From contig NC_087064.1 in NCBI RefSeq assembly GCF_963678635.1, forward strand, positions 33,332,369 to 33,396,368: 64,000 nucleotides of DNA. The letters are read 5' to 3'. This DNA is from Symsagittifera roscoffensis (taxonomy: Eukaryota; Xenacoelomorpha; Acoela; Convolutidae). Each line of letters begins with the position of its first letter. The stretch's first letter is position 1. The translations under genes were made by a program, and so were the position numbers. The notes under the pieces were generated by a model. The model saw only the letters and a program-made list of their open reading frames with translations. It made no database searches and was not told the DNA's origin. Below are positions 25,201-37,200 of this stretch, piece after piece.

Positions 25201-28200
25201 TATGTTTGGTGGGTTTAATGGGTAGGGATGTTGAGTAATGTTGTTTAATTTAACTGTGATTTCAAACTTTAATTGTAAACTGTTTTGTTGGAGTATTTGG
25301 ATATTGTGATCACGGATATCGTCGTGAATGTCTTGTCGGTATTGTAATCTATTAAGTGCCCAGTTGTGGAGGCGATTACTTTCTAGATGTTGTCCAAATA
25401 ATGGTGGAGGGGCTGTAAATGTATTCCAATCTAGTCTTAAAGGGATATTTGTTGATGATTGTTCTCGATATCTGGCGTCGAGATTATTTGGAAAATTTAA
25501 GTTAAAAGGTGGTGGTGAAATCTGGCTTATTGATGGTGTTGATGGTAGTGATAATGTTTCTGGTAGTGATGAGGATGTTGTTGTATCCGTAGAAATATCT
25601 ATTGGATCATTGACTAAATTTAATTCACCTTGTGTAAATGAATGTGTTGTCCAATATGGTAGTCGTGATGCCTGGTTTGGGGGGTTAAAGGGATTTTCAC
25701 GTATTTGTTCAGATGTTGGTGTTGAACCTAAGTAATCTGATGGTAGGCTTGAGGTGCTACGTTGTGAAAGAAGCGTAGGGGTTTCTGGTAATATACCAAT
25801 GGGGTTTTCTGGAGTGTTTTGTGATGGGGATTGAGGTATATCAAAATGAACTCGGGGAGTTAGAAAATTCCTGTTCCGTCGAGGATGTATAATTTGTCTA
25901 TTTATTTCGACTGTATTTTGGTTTTGACTAGGATTTCTTATTCTACTTAATTCTTGTGGTAGTGTTGGGTATAAGTTATATGTTGGTTCGCTTAGAGGTG
26001 CTTGTCGTTGAACTGGTTCTAGTGGTTCTGATAAACGAGCGTGTCGTTCTTCAAAAGTGTATGGGTTATCTTGAAAGGAAATTCGTGTAGATGTTTGAGG
26101 ATTATTGGTAGTTGAAGGTGTTGTTGGGTTATCTTGGGATGATGTCGGTGAAGACTGACTTGGTGACTTTTGGGTAGCAATTTTTGATAGCTTTTTGGTC
26201 TATTCTTTTAGTGAAAAAGTTAATGTTTATTAAAGTATTCTTCTAAGAAAAGAATTAGGAGGATTGTTGCTAGAGCGAATGTGATGATTGCTTTCTTTAT
26301 ACATTTGCATATAGTCAAAATGAGGGATGATAGAAATGTTATGAAAATTACAAATAGTAGAAAAATATCAGTTCTACTGAAAATAGTTCGTATCATTTAG
26401 ACAATTTTATAAATCGTACCTGTGGATATAATCAAGGGTTTTTGAGTTTTTGAAAGTTGGAGAAATAGTTCGAATATAGTGTAGAAAATTAAAAAAATTT
26501 TACAAAAAATGATTAAGAGTATTAGAAAAGATTCAAGGATATCAAAAAGAAATATTATGAAAGTTTCAAGTATCGTAAAAAATTGTTTGAGGTTTGTGAT
26601 AATTTTAGTGACTGTTTGATAGAAGAGCATTTAAGAAATGGCTTCGTGATCGAATATTTTTTGTTGTTTGGGGCAATTTTCAAGTGTGGTCGGATTATTT
26701 ATTAGTTTTTTGACAAGTGGGTTGAGTTTTGTAAAAAATTGTTGGGGGCAATTTTTATGGTGATCGGGAGGTCTTCTTTGTCTTTATTTTCATTTGTCAA
26801 ATGATCTGGGGTATTTTTGAGATTTTTATACTTTAGGCTAAATAAAATGGTCGTTCTTTTACTTTAGGCTAATATAACATATTTGTTTGGGGGGTATTTG
26901 AGGGCTGAGTCGGGGAAATATTGTTGATCTTTGGTTTATTAGATAAGGGAGGGTTATGATATTATGGTGATATTTATTTTAGTTGTCAAGTTGGAGTGGT
27001 TTGCTTATTTTTGACCTGGAGGTCGTAGAGTTATAGTTATAGATATGCCTGGAGTTTAATATTTTTCGTCTAGTTGGTTTGTGTTAAAGTTATAGAAGGT
27101 GACGGATTGGATGAATCCTATTGGCTAATTTTGAACTAGAATCGCTGCGTGTTTATCAGCATGTTATCTTGAAAAATGAAAGTGTGAAATGTTTCAGAGG
27201 TGCAAAGATTTTTAAATGTAGAATTTAAGGTTGTTTTTGAAATTCAACTTTCTTTAATATTTTAGATTGTGGGATGAATACTTTATAATTTTTACGTGGT
27301 TGATTTCTAAGTCGTGAAGACTCTCTATGTTCTGATTTGTCGATTTGTTTTTGGGGTATTATTTGTTCTGTCATTTTTCTATTTTTTCTTTCTTTTTGAG
27401 ATGTATTTTGATCGAGATTTTTTGTATTGTTTTTTGTGGTGTTTGATTTTGTATTTTGATTTCCGAGGTGAATATCATTTTGTTCCTTTGTTATGTTGTC
27501 CGTATGTGAGTTATTTTGAATAACTTTTAAACCTGTAAAAGAATATAATTGAGTTAGTTCGCGGAGTGCGTATTCTTTAGGATAATAAGGTAATAGGTTA
27601 TTTCGGTGTTGAACGATTTCTTTTTTATCTGAGTCGGTGATTTTATATGTGACATCAGTGGGTTTTGCAATTATTTGGTATGGTCCTTTACGAAGGGGTT
27701 GTAACTTTTTTGAAATTCCTTTTTGAGTATTAAAATTGGGTATTAAAACAAATGTTCCAATTTTTAAATCGGAGGCTGGTGTAAAGCGTGAATTTATTTG
27801 TTCATTAATATTTTGCCTTTGTAACAACTTTTTTGTTACCTTTTGGTAAACTTCATTGTGTTTTTTATCTCTAATTAAAATCCATTCGGTGTGTGTACCG
27901 GAGGCTAATTTAAGAATTTGTGGGTGATGAAAATGATCTTCATCGTGTGTATGTAATGGTAGGTTATAACAAATTGAGTCTTTATTTGGTTGACAATAAC
28001 CTTGTGCGTTTTTATGAGAGTTTGCTGTAAACATTATTGGTTTGCGTGGCTTTTGGTTAAAAACCATTTCATATGGTGACATTCCTAAAGTTGTCGTGAT
28101 TTGTGAATTATATGCTAAGGGAAATAGTTTTACATCTGCTGACCATTCGGTATATCTTGTATCATTTCCATTGATGATACATCTAAGATATTCTGCACCA

Positions 28201-31200
28201 GATGAGTTATGTTCGATGGGTATAACTCATAGAGTAATTTCGGATAGGGTACACCGTCTGCTCGTCACGCTATCTTATTTTCGGCCGGATAGATTCGTGC
28301 AACTTCTTAGTCTAATACCGATCCTAATCTTACTCTTATACTATCTAGTCTCAGGTTGTTTAACTAGTCTCTGCTAGGCTCAATAGATCTAGGGTATACT
28401 GGTTTATTGCGGCTGCTGAAGTACTCGGGAGAGTTCAACTAATTTCTAAGTTAAATTCAAATCTCTCTGGTGCTGAAATTACAAGTAATTTCAGCACTTA
28501 CAAATAAGTGGATTGTTAGTTAGATGGATCATGATTGGTTAATATTAAATACTTTACATTGGTAAAATATCTAATTTATCCAATCATAAAATGTAGTTTA
28601 GATCAGGTTCCAAAAGCGTTGTATGTAAATTGCTGCAAACAACAATTGCCCCCCCCCTTCTTAAAAGTGGGGATGGGGGGGGGGCGGGGGACAATTGTTA
28701 AGCAGATCCGGAATTAAGTAACTAGTTTCGGCTTGAGCGTTTAAGCAGCTGTTATTTGTTTGATACTATGGTCAGACTTTCCCGACCATGTTCATACTCT
28801 AATTGGGAGTATGTTCAGACTTCGTTTGAGACTATGTTCAAAAGTTATTTGCGAAGTTCACACTTTTGCGCCTTTTTTCACAGTTTGCTTGGGACTATGC
28901 TCAGATTTTGGTAAGGAGTTTGTTCAGACTTTCGCAGCTATGTTCAGGCTATATTCAGACTGTGCTTGGGAATATGTTCATATTTTGCTGGCATTTATGT
29001 TATGTTCACACTATTTGTGTTGGAGGGAGCCTGTCATAATCAGATTGTTACAAACGTTTTTTACTTGCTTACAAACGTCAAGATACAGGTCAACGTTTCC
29101 CGTGATCTTCACCAACAACTCAAGGAAACACTTCAGAATTATGAGCCAATTTATGGAGCATTCGTTTTCCTCCAACTCAGATCCCCGACTCTTGTTTTAA
29201 TGTAATTCATGAGCACATTCACCCTATGGAATTCCCTCGTTAAAAAAATCGTGCGCTGCACTTAACAAACAAAGCCAACAGACAGAAGGAAAAAAGTCAA
29301 TGGTTGCAGATAAACAAAAAAATAGTGAAAAAACTTTCGAATTTCCAAGAAACAACTAGACGGCTTGAAAACTCTTGATTTAGAACTTCAGCCAGTTTCT
29401 CCAGTAAACGCTGAGATTGAAACAAAAATTAGAATTGGTGCGCCAAGATTTTTTTTCGATAACAAGATAGTGAAAATTTGAGGTTGCACCCGTACCCAAG
29501 GGATTTTCTGTGCAAGATCTGAAATTCTTTATTTCTTACATAACTTGATTCTCAGATCTGAAATTCTATATTTCAGATCTTGATAAGAATTTACAATAAT
29601 TAGATGAGAAATTTCGATCTGAAATGGAAAACTTTAGATCTCAAATAACCTTGAAAAACAAAATTTCAGATCTGAAATCAGATCTGAGAAATCTTTTGTT
29701 AAATTATAATTTATGCATTTCAAGCAAAACATGGATTTTTTATTTTTTGATGTTTCTGCACAACACAATTATGTTTAGGTTAACTAGCGAACAGAAAAAC
29801 ATCCGAATATTTTCACAAACCGTTTTTTTAACTAAATTTCCTTTTAAAATGTGTTAAAAAGTTTTCAAAAACTGTAAGAAGACTTGTAGCATTTATGATT
29901 GTCATGCGCCACTTATGCGTTTCCAATGTTTATCTCATGCTAGGGGAAACCTACTTCGGAGACTTTGCTGAGTACCTGCTAGTAGCTAGCAGAAGCTGGA
30001 TAAAATCAAAAGTAGCAAAAATTGAGTCCGAATCATTGATTTTTCAGATCCGAATTAACCTTTAAAAACTAAATTTCATATCTGAATTTAGATCTGAAAT
30101 AGATTTTTCAGATCTGAAATAACCAAGAAAAAGAAAATTTCAGACCTGAACTTAGATCTGAAATAACCAATCCTTAAAGTATTCAAGCGTTATTTAAACA
30201 TTTCACAAATAATTTCAGATCTGAAATTTAGATCTAAAAAAGATTATTTCAGATCTAATTTAGAAAGTTTACTGGGTACGGGCAGTCTAGTTGCTTGACT
30301 AATTTTTGTGAAGCTGAAAAGTTATGAGGCTCATGAACGTTTTTACAGAGGGATAGTTTTGTTTTCACTTCTTGGGCTGAAATTTATTCATAAGTTTTCG
30401 TAATATCTACAATCTGTTTTAGACAAAAATAATTAATTAGGTTTAGTTGGAAAATTGCAGAAAAACGCCATCATCTCAGTCGCCACGTGATAATTTTACT
30501 TGGACACTGATCAGTCGTGATCAAAGTCGGCGGTCCTTTTCCGCTATCTTTCAAAACTCACTGAGCTTTAGAGAGTCAAATTAGAATCGTCTTCTACAGC
30601 TAAAAAATTCTTGGTATATAACATGGCATATATACTTGTTATAAACTAGAAGTCGATCACGTTTTTTGCGAGCATTACACTTTCACTGTTTGGGTGTGGA
30701 GTTTGCCTTTCTTGGCGCAAAGAAAATGAATTGAGCTTTAAAAAAATCAAAAGTCAAACCGAGAAAAAAATTGAGCCTGAAAAAATGTTAGGATTTTTCC
30801 TGAAAACAAAGCAAACAAAAATCATCGCGACCTATCAAAGAATCTGAACTACGTTTATCGATTTTTATTAACTTTATTTTTGAAAGGAACAAAATCGCAG
30901 CATTTGTCGTCAAAAACATAGCCAACAGATAGTTGGAAAGGAGCCAATGGACGCAGAAAACAGAAAAAGTACTGACTGGTTTTTTGAGAAAATCTCATTT
31001 TTCGAGTGACAAAGAAAAATTGGACGCCCTTGGATTTCTTTGAGTTTGCTGAACAATTTATAATAGGCACTTTTTTGATAGACTTAACCCAAACTGAGAA
31101 AATTAAATCAATCTTAGATTTTTTTTGCTGAGAAATCTGAAATTTCAATTCCACTTTTAAAAAAAGAAGGGCTCTTTTTCCTTCCCCCACCTGCAAATTT

Positions 31201-34200
31201 TTACATGGAAATTTGTTGACCACATTGTCCGGTTGTTATGAAAATTTACATACAGACGAGTAAAGCCACGACAAACATATTTGGTCTTCATACTCAACCT
31301 CGTAAAACCACTCGTTACACTAATAAGTAGAAACTGGCGTGAGGTGGGGGGAAAAGGAAAAAGAGACAAAAGAAGATTTTGTTTTTCGTGGTTTTTCACA
31401 CTTTTGCTGTTCAATATTGGAGTTTGCTTTTGTTTTAATAATGACAAGAAATCAAAAATCTAGCCGCGAAAATCAAAGTTGATTGTGAACAAGTCTTAAA
31501 GCTTTTCTCTGAGAAAAAAATAGTTAAACCTAAATTTCAAATCAGTTCTTCGATGCTCCCAATGCTTGCAAAGCTAAGATAACCGTGATAACCTTAAATT
31601 CAACTTTAATCTAGATTGTAAACATCTCTTCGCCAGAACCGAACCAAACGAAAAATGTGAAAACCAACTGTACTACACACAGACTCGAAGTTATCTTTCG
31701 CAGCCACTTCACAAACTTAGAAATGCGCAATGGATGGAATGTTGCAAGAACATTGTTTTTGATGAAAGATAGCATAAGCAGGGGCGGATCTAGGATTTTC
31801 TCGAGGGGGGCGGATTTTCAAAAAATTTTCGAAAATTTTGACGACCTTTTTTTTTTTTTTAGGTCGATCAGATTGATTTTCCGAGCTCTCCCAAAGCAAT
31901 AAAAAGACCCTGTTTTGGCAAAATTTTCTGCGCCGCAGGCAATTTTTTGAAAAACCAGGTCAAAAAAGCGTTTTTTTTTGGCGCGCGCTCCCCCTCAAAA
32001 TAAGTATATATTGGCGCCAGAGGCGCCTTTAGAAAAATTTTAGGGTCGGTCGGCCAAAAATGGATTTCTTAAAAAGTACCAAAGGGGGGACCCTTTGGGT
32101 TGGCAGGGGGTCGAATCCCTGAGGGGGGGGGGCGTCCGCCCCCCGCCCCCTTCCCCTAAATCCGCCCCTGAGCATGAGATTTCTGAGACACCGGTGTGTT
32201 TTCCGATAATTTACGTAACTACTTCATCCGAAAAAAATTAGGAGAGTAAAAATTTTACTACCCCTAATGCTGACTAACGAGTTTTCACAATTGCGTTCGA
32301 AAGTTCAGATTATCTTGAATCTTAAGAACGGTCCAAAATGATTACAACTTCAATCAATTCTTCCCTTATGTCAGACGAACCAGCAATATCTCACACTTGA
32401 AAAATTTCAAAAAATATAAACCAAACAAGACTGCTTGTATTAGGGCGAAAAAATTCCGTCAAATGGCTAGTTGAAAAGTCGAAATTTGTCTGCAGAAAAA
32501 AAACCCACCCAAAGCACAAATATTCCGTTACTTTCGTATCGAAAGTCGGAACAAAGATCCCGAATGGATACAAGCGGATTGATATAAACCTTCAGTTGAA
32601 TCTCCATTTTGCGTATTCTATTTGAAAGTGTAGTTTTTGACTGTAAACTAGTAAAATGTAGCCAACTGACAATTGAAAAACTGTAGTGAATGCAATGAAA
32701 TAAAAAAAACTGACTTGTTTTTTGAAAACCTTCAGCTTTCCACCTTAAAAAAAATATATGCCTTCACGATTTCCTAAACTTCACGAAAAAAAATTTTATT
32801 AGGACTTTTTTAATTATTAGTGATAATATTAACCCATTTTGAGAAAACTGAGTTGATGAAAACATTTTGTTTTGCTGAAAAACCTGATAAATTGTTTCTA
32901 TTTTTGATATCAATGCGATCTCATTTTTCGTGTATTTTACAATTATGCAGTCCAATAGCTGAGTTTGCCTTCCTTTCAACAAAAAAATATGCTGAACTTG
33001 AAAAGAAATCAAAAATCAAACCGCGAAAAATCAAGTTTGAGTGTGAAAAAATATAATGACTTTTGCCAGAAAAAAACCAAACAAGCAAAAATACTCACTC
33101 AAACATATATAAGAGTTATCACTACGTTCATAACTCTTGATCAAGTTGAATCAATTTAATAAAACTGGATCAAAAGAAAAAGTTTTAATTCCGCTGGGAA
33201 ATCAGGAAATTATTATCCTCTCTCGAAATGAGAATTCGTTTTCATTTTTTGTGTTTTTGCACTTTTGCTGTTCGATAGTGGAGTTTGCCTTCTTTTTAAC
33301 AAAAGAATTGAACTGAAATGCAAAAAAAATCAAACCGCGAAAAATCAAGTTTGAGCTTCAACAAATTTTAAGATTTTACGAAAAAGTTTAAGAAAAAAAA
33401 ACAAAAAACACCGAGACCTATATAAGAGTACTCACTACGTTTATTGCTCCTAATATTATTCAATCGCAATTCATTTCTACAACTCTAAATTGATGCTGTA
33501 CTCTGATCATGTTTTCGGATTTTCTTTGACGTTCTCTTAAGGTTTTTCGACAGACTGGAATCAGGTTGATCTCAACCTAAGCTCGACTTTACCAATGTTT
33601 CCTGAGATCTCTTGAGACTACGGAAGACAGAAGTAGGTCTAAGCTAAGTATTTGTCTAAGTAGTTCCACAAACCAATCCGTTCCCACATATATATCATAA
33701 TAACTACTTTATGAGCATGACAGTAGGGTCAAATAACATAGAGTCATATTAGCCAATCAGATTTCAGAATCCATTTTGAGTTATAAAACTCAAGTTTTGG
33801 ATTGTTTGGAAATGTTTTGTCAATCGGACTTTCTCCTATGACCTCCAATTGTTTTTTTACCTAGTTCCTGATGATGGTGGTTGATATGTTGGATCTGCTG
33901 GCTCCTCTGTGTTATTTTGCTGTGCCATGTTGTTATTACTCGGTCGCTCATCGATTTTCTGAGTGGAAGCAGCCTGGGTGTTTTTGCTTCTATCTGCAGA
34001 GACTGCGGGGCAAATGCACTCTTTGGAACCCTTTAAACCAGCAGGCACACGGGAAGGGTCGCCATGTCTGAAAAATGTTTAGTTTTTTGAGGAGCTTTTT
34101 TATAAACAAAAGTTTCGATCGAATTTTATTAAATAAAAACCAATAAGAAACCAAAAATCAGAGACATAAGAGTTCAAGAGAAAAAAATTACCAAGATACA

Positions 34201-37200
34201 CTCAATACATTTGTACTTTAAAGTTTTCGCATTTATATTGTTTATTTATTCTTGCGAAAATCACGAGAAACTTCAAATAATTGCATCACCAATAAACAAG
34301 ATAGCCGATTACTGTGCAAGTAGCACTGAATGTTCTAACAATAGAAACAAGACTGCTCGTATCAGGGCGAAGCCCTGAATGTTCCGACTGCCTTTTAAGT
34401 TTTATGGAGCAGCAGTCATAACATAAAAAAATTAAATGAAATAAAATAAAATGAAATTTTTTTTCTTCTAAAATTTGAAATTTTTAATGAAAATCATCCC
34501 CCACACGCCAAATAAAGTACAAAAAGATAGTTTTCGTTCCTTGTAACACATCAATTATGGCAAATAAGCTTCGTTCAACCAATTTGGAACGATTTATAAG
34601 ACTGATTAAATCTCCGCTTACGCGTTAATAGCGCGAATTATATCGCGCGTTAATTTTTCGAAATTGGTCAAAATGGCAATCTTTAAACCCTCATAACTTT
34701 ACGAAAAATGATCACAGGTGAAATATCTTTTCAAATTTAAGCTCAAGACAACAATAACTTTTGAATGATGGCTAGTTAAAAAGTCAAAAATGGCTAGTTA
34801 AAAAGTCGAAATTTGTCTGAAGAAAAAAAAACCCACCCGAGCACAAATATTCCGTTACTTTCGTATCGAAAGTCGGAACAAAAAAGTATTTCCAAATTAT
34901 TGTGGTGCGATAAGTTACTTGAACGAAGAACTAGAACTTAGGCTTATTCCACAGTCATAGTAAACTAGGCCAATTGGAAAAGAGTTTTTGAAGAAAATTG
35001 AGTCAGTTGCAAACCCCAAAACCTGAAAAACCTCTATCACACAGTATTTTTCCTCTTCAATTTTATCTTGTAAAAAGTACACTTACACCGGACATTCAGG
35101 CGATATAAGATTACTATCTTTTGCATACATGCTCCTCAACACACTATCCATCATCCCCACTGATTTGCCCGTCTTTCCTGTGCCCCCACTTCCCTTTCCC
35201 TCTCCCTCTTTCTCCAGTCGCTGGAACACTTTCATGCTGGAGCCTCTCGTGTGGTCAGTCACGGCACTACTGTTTCGACCTTAAAGTAAACAAGACTGCT
35301 CGTACCAGGGCGAAGCCCTGAATGTTCCGACCGCCTCTTAATGTTTATGGAGCAGTAATAACATTTAAGAAATTAAATGAAAAAAAAATAATAAAATTTT
35401 TTTTTCTAAAATTTGAATTTTTTAAAAATAAAAATCATCATCATCCCCCCACACGCCATATTGAGCACAAAAGGATAGATTTCGCTCCTTGTAACAAATC
35501 AATTATGGCAAATAAGCTTCTTTCAACCAATTTGGAACGATTTCTAAGACGGATTAACTCTCCGCTTACGCGTGAATAGCGCGAAATATCTCGCGCGTTA
35601 ATTGTCCCTAATTGGTCAAAATGGCGATCTTTAAACCCCCATAACTTTACGAAAAATGATCACAGGTGAAATATCTTTTCAAATTTAAGCTCAGGACAAC
35701 AATACCTTTTGAATGATATGAAAAAATTCCGTCAAAAATGGCTAGTTAAAAAGTCGAAATTTGTCTGAAGAAAAAAAAACCCACCCCGAGCACAAATATT
35801 CCGTTACTTTCGTACCGAAAGTCGGAACAATTAGATTTCAATTTAAAAACTACTAACGTCATCAATTGTCTAACGATTTTCACTCTACGTTGGACTTCTT
35901 CACACGTTCTATTTCGCCACGGGAAAAAGGATATTAAGGGGTTATCTGGGTAGGTGGATGAATTTTCCTGTTTCCTGTATCATGAAGCTTCTGATAAAAA
36001 TTTTCTCTTATTCTATTCAAAATAAAACAAATATTCTTACAGTTTGTTGGGCTACGTAAGGCGCTCTCTTTGATATAATTATGTCTGTGATCAACTGAGT
36101 ATATTCGGCGTAAATTTTGATTAACTAAGAAAAACCAAAATGACCCATTTTTGGGGTAAAAGTTTTGGCCCGAATTTCGCGAAACAAATTGCACCATATT
36201 AATTCTGCTTTCACCTAAACTCATACCAATTTGAGAAAAACGCGTTTTAAATTTATGTTTAACGCGTTTTGTCCGGTTAATTTAAATCAGCACTATTTAA
36301 TAAATCCCAATTATCACACATGAAGATTTGCAATCATTTTGAACTGAATTAAATAAAATTCGATGCCATTTTGATCCTTTTCCAACCAATTACAGAGCAG
36401 CATGTGTGAATTGCAATTATTCACACTCACATGACAACTTTGTTCTAGAATAATCTATATTCGAATGATTAAAGTAGCATTCGAATGTCAATCTCGCGAA
36501 TGAACGTTCGAACGTTCGAACTATTGTTGCAGCACTAGGAGAAAACAACATCGTACAAAAACAGAATTCGTTCTTTTGATTTTATGACTCATAGTTTTTC
36601 TTCCATTTTTCATTTGTCAACCCACCCTCGTCGTCTCCGCCAGCCGACGTGTCAGATCCAGTCCTCTTCCTGTGATCTTCAGGAATATGAAGTCGAACTG
36701 ACTTCTTCATCCTGGTGTCGCCTAGAAAGATACTCCATTAAAACCCTTTCTGAAAACTTTTCTTAAACAGGATTGGAAAGAAAGATATTTCAAATCGGCA
36801 TCAACGGCGTGTCTAAAGTTTTCTCACGAGGAGAATATTTAGCCAAAAAACTTGAAAACTACAGGAAATTCAGACTTAGGTACATTTCCAAAACTTCAAT
36901 TCAAAATTCATGTTGTATACTTTTTGTCGCGCATTTTTCTCTTAGATTTTTGTTATGCTGGTATTTTTTAGCCTTGATTAGGGATTAATCAAATAAAAAC
37001 ACATACTTACTTTTATCAGGATTGTCCGTGGGTTTTAGACTCTCCATTTTCTCAACAGGTGCATCTCCCCCGCCTTCTACTCTACTATGCAGCCTCTGGT
37101 CCATCTCAGTAGTCGACCTCCGTCTGGGTCTCCTGGCCATGTTCTTGAGGACATCGTTCTTCAAGTAACAGCCACGCGGCGTTGAAATTGTTGTCATGTT

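Larger units (their letters stand above)
19567..28612 (-). mobile_element. 9-kb inverted-repeat element with integrase and envelope-like genes
   Basis: The ends are a perfect 27-bp inverted repeat (TGGAACCTGATC... at 19567-19593; its reverse complement at 28586-28612), flanked by AAAG on both sides (19563-19566, 28613-28616). All ORFs are on the minus strand: a truncated Ty3-type integrase, two short hydrophobic ORFs, a Pro/Ser/Thr-rich ORF, an envelope-like glycoprotein and a 602-residue ORF. Gag, protease, reverse transcriptase and the N-terminal two-thirds of integrase are missing, probably by a deletion ending near 28227. TG...CA ends and a 4-bp duplication fit insertion by a retroviral-type integrase. 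I scanned both inner flanks for a second copy of the end sequence and saw none, so no LTR is recognised. The element sits in intron 8 of the 15-exon gene in the same orientation. Confidence 0.75.

Noticed and set aside
25328-25735. 135-codon ORF on the plus strand
   Set aside because: It is the antisense of the 377-codon minus-strand ORF; the minus strand has a continuous frame over a much longer stretch and fits the neighbouring genes.
19594-28585. LTRs of the 9-kb element
   Set aside because: I searched both inner flanks by eye for another copy of TGGAACCTGATC or its complement and found none; the terminal match is inverted, not direct.
19567-28612. Polinton/Maverick transposon
   Set aside because: No protein-primed DNA polymerase, packaging ATPase, maturation protease or jelly-roll capsid ORF is visible, the length is too short, and the duplication is 4 bp instead of 6.
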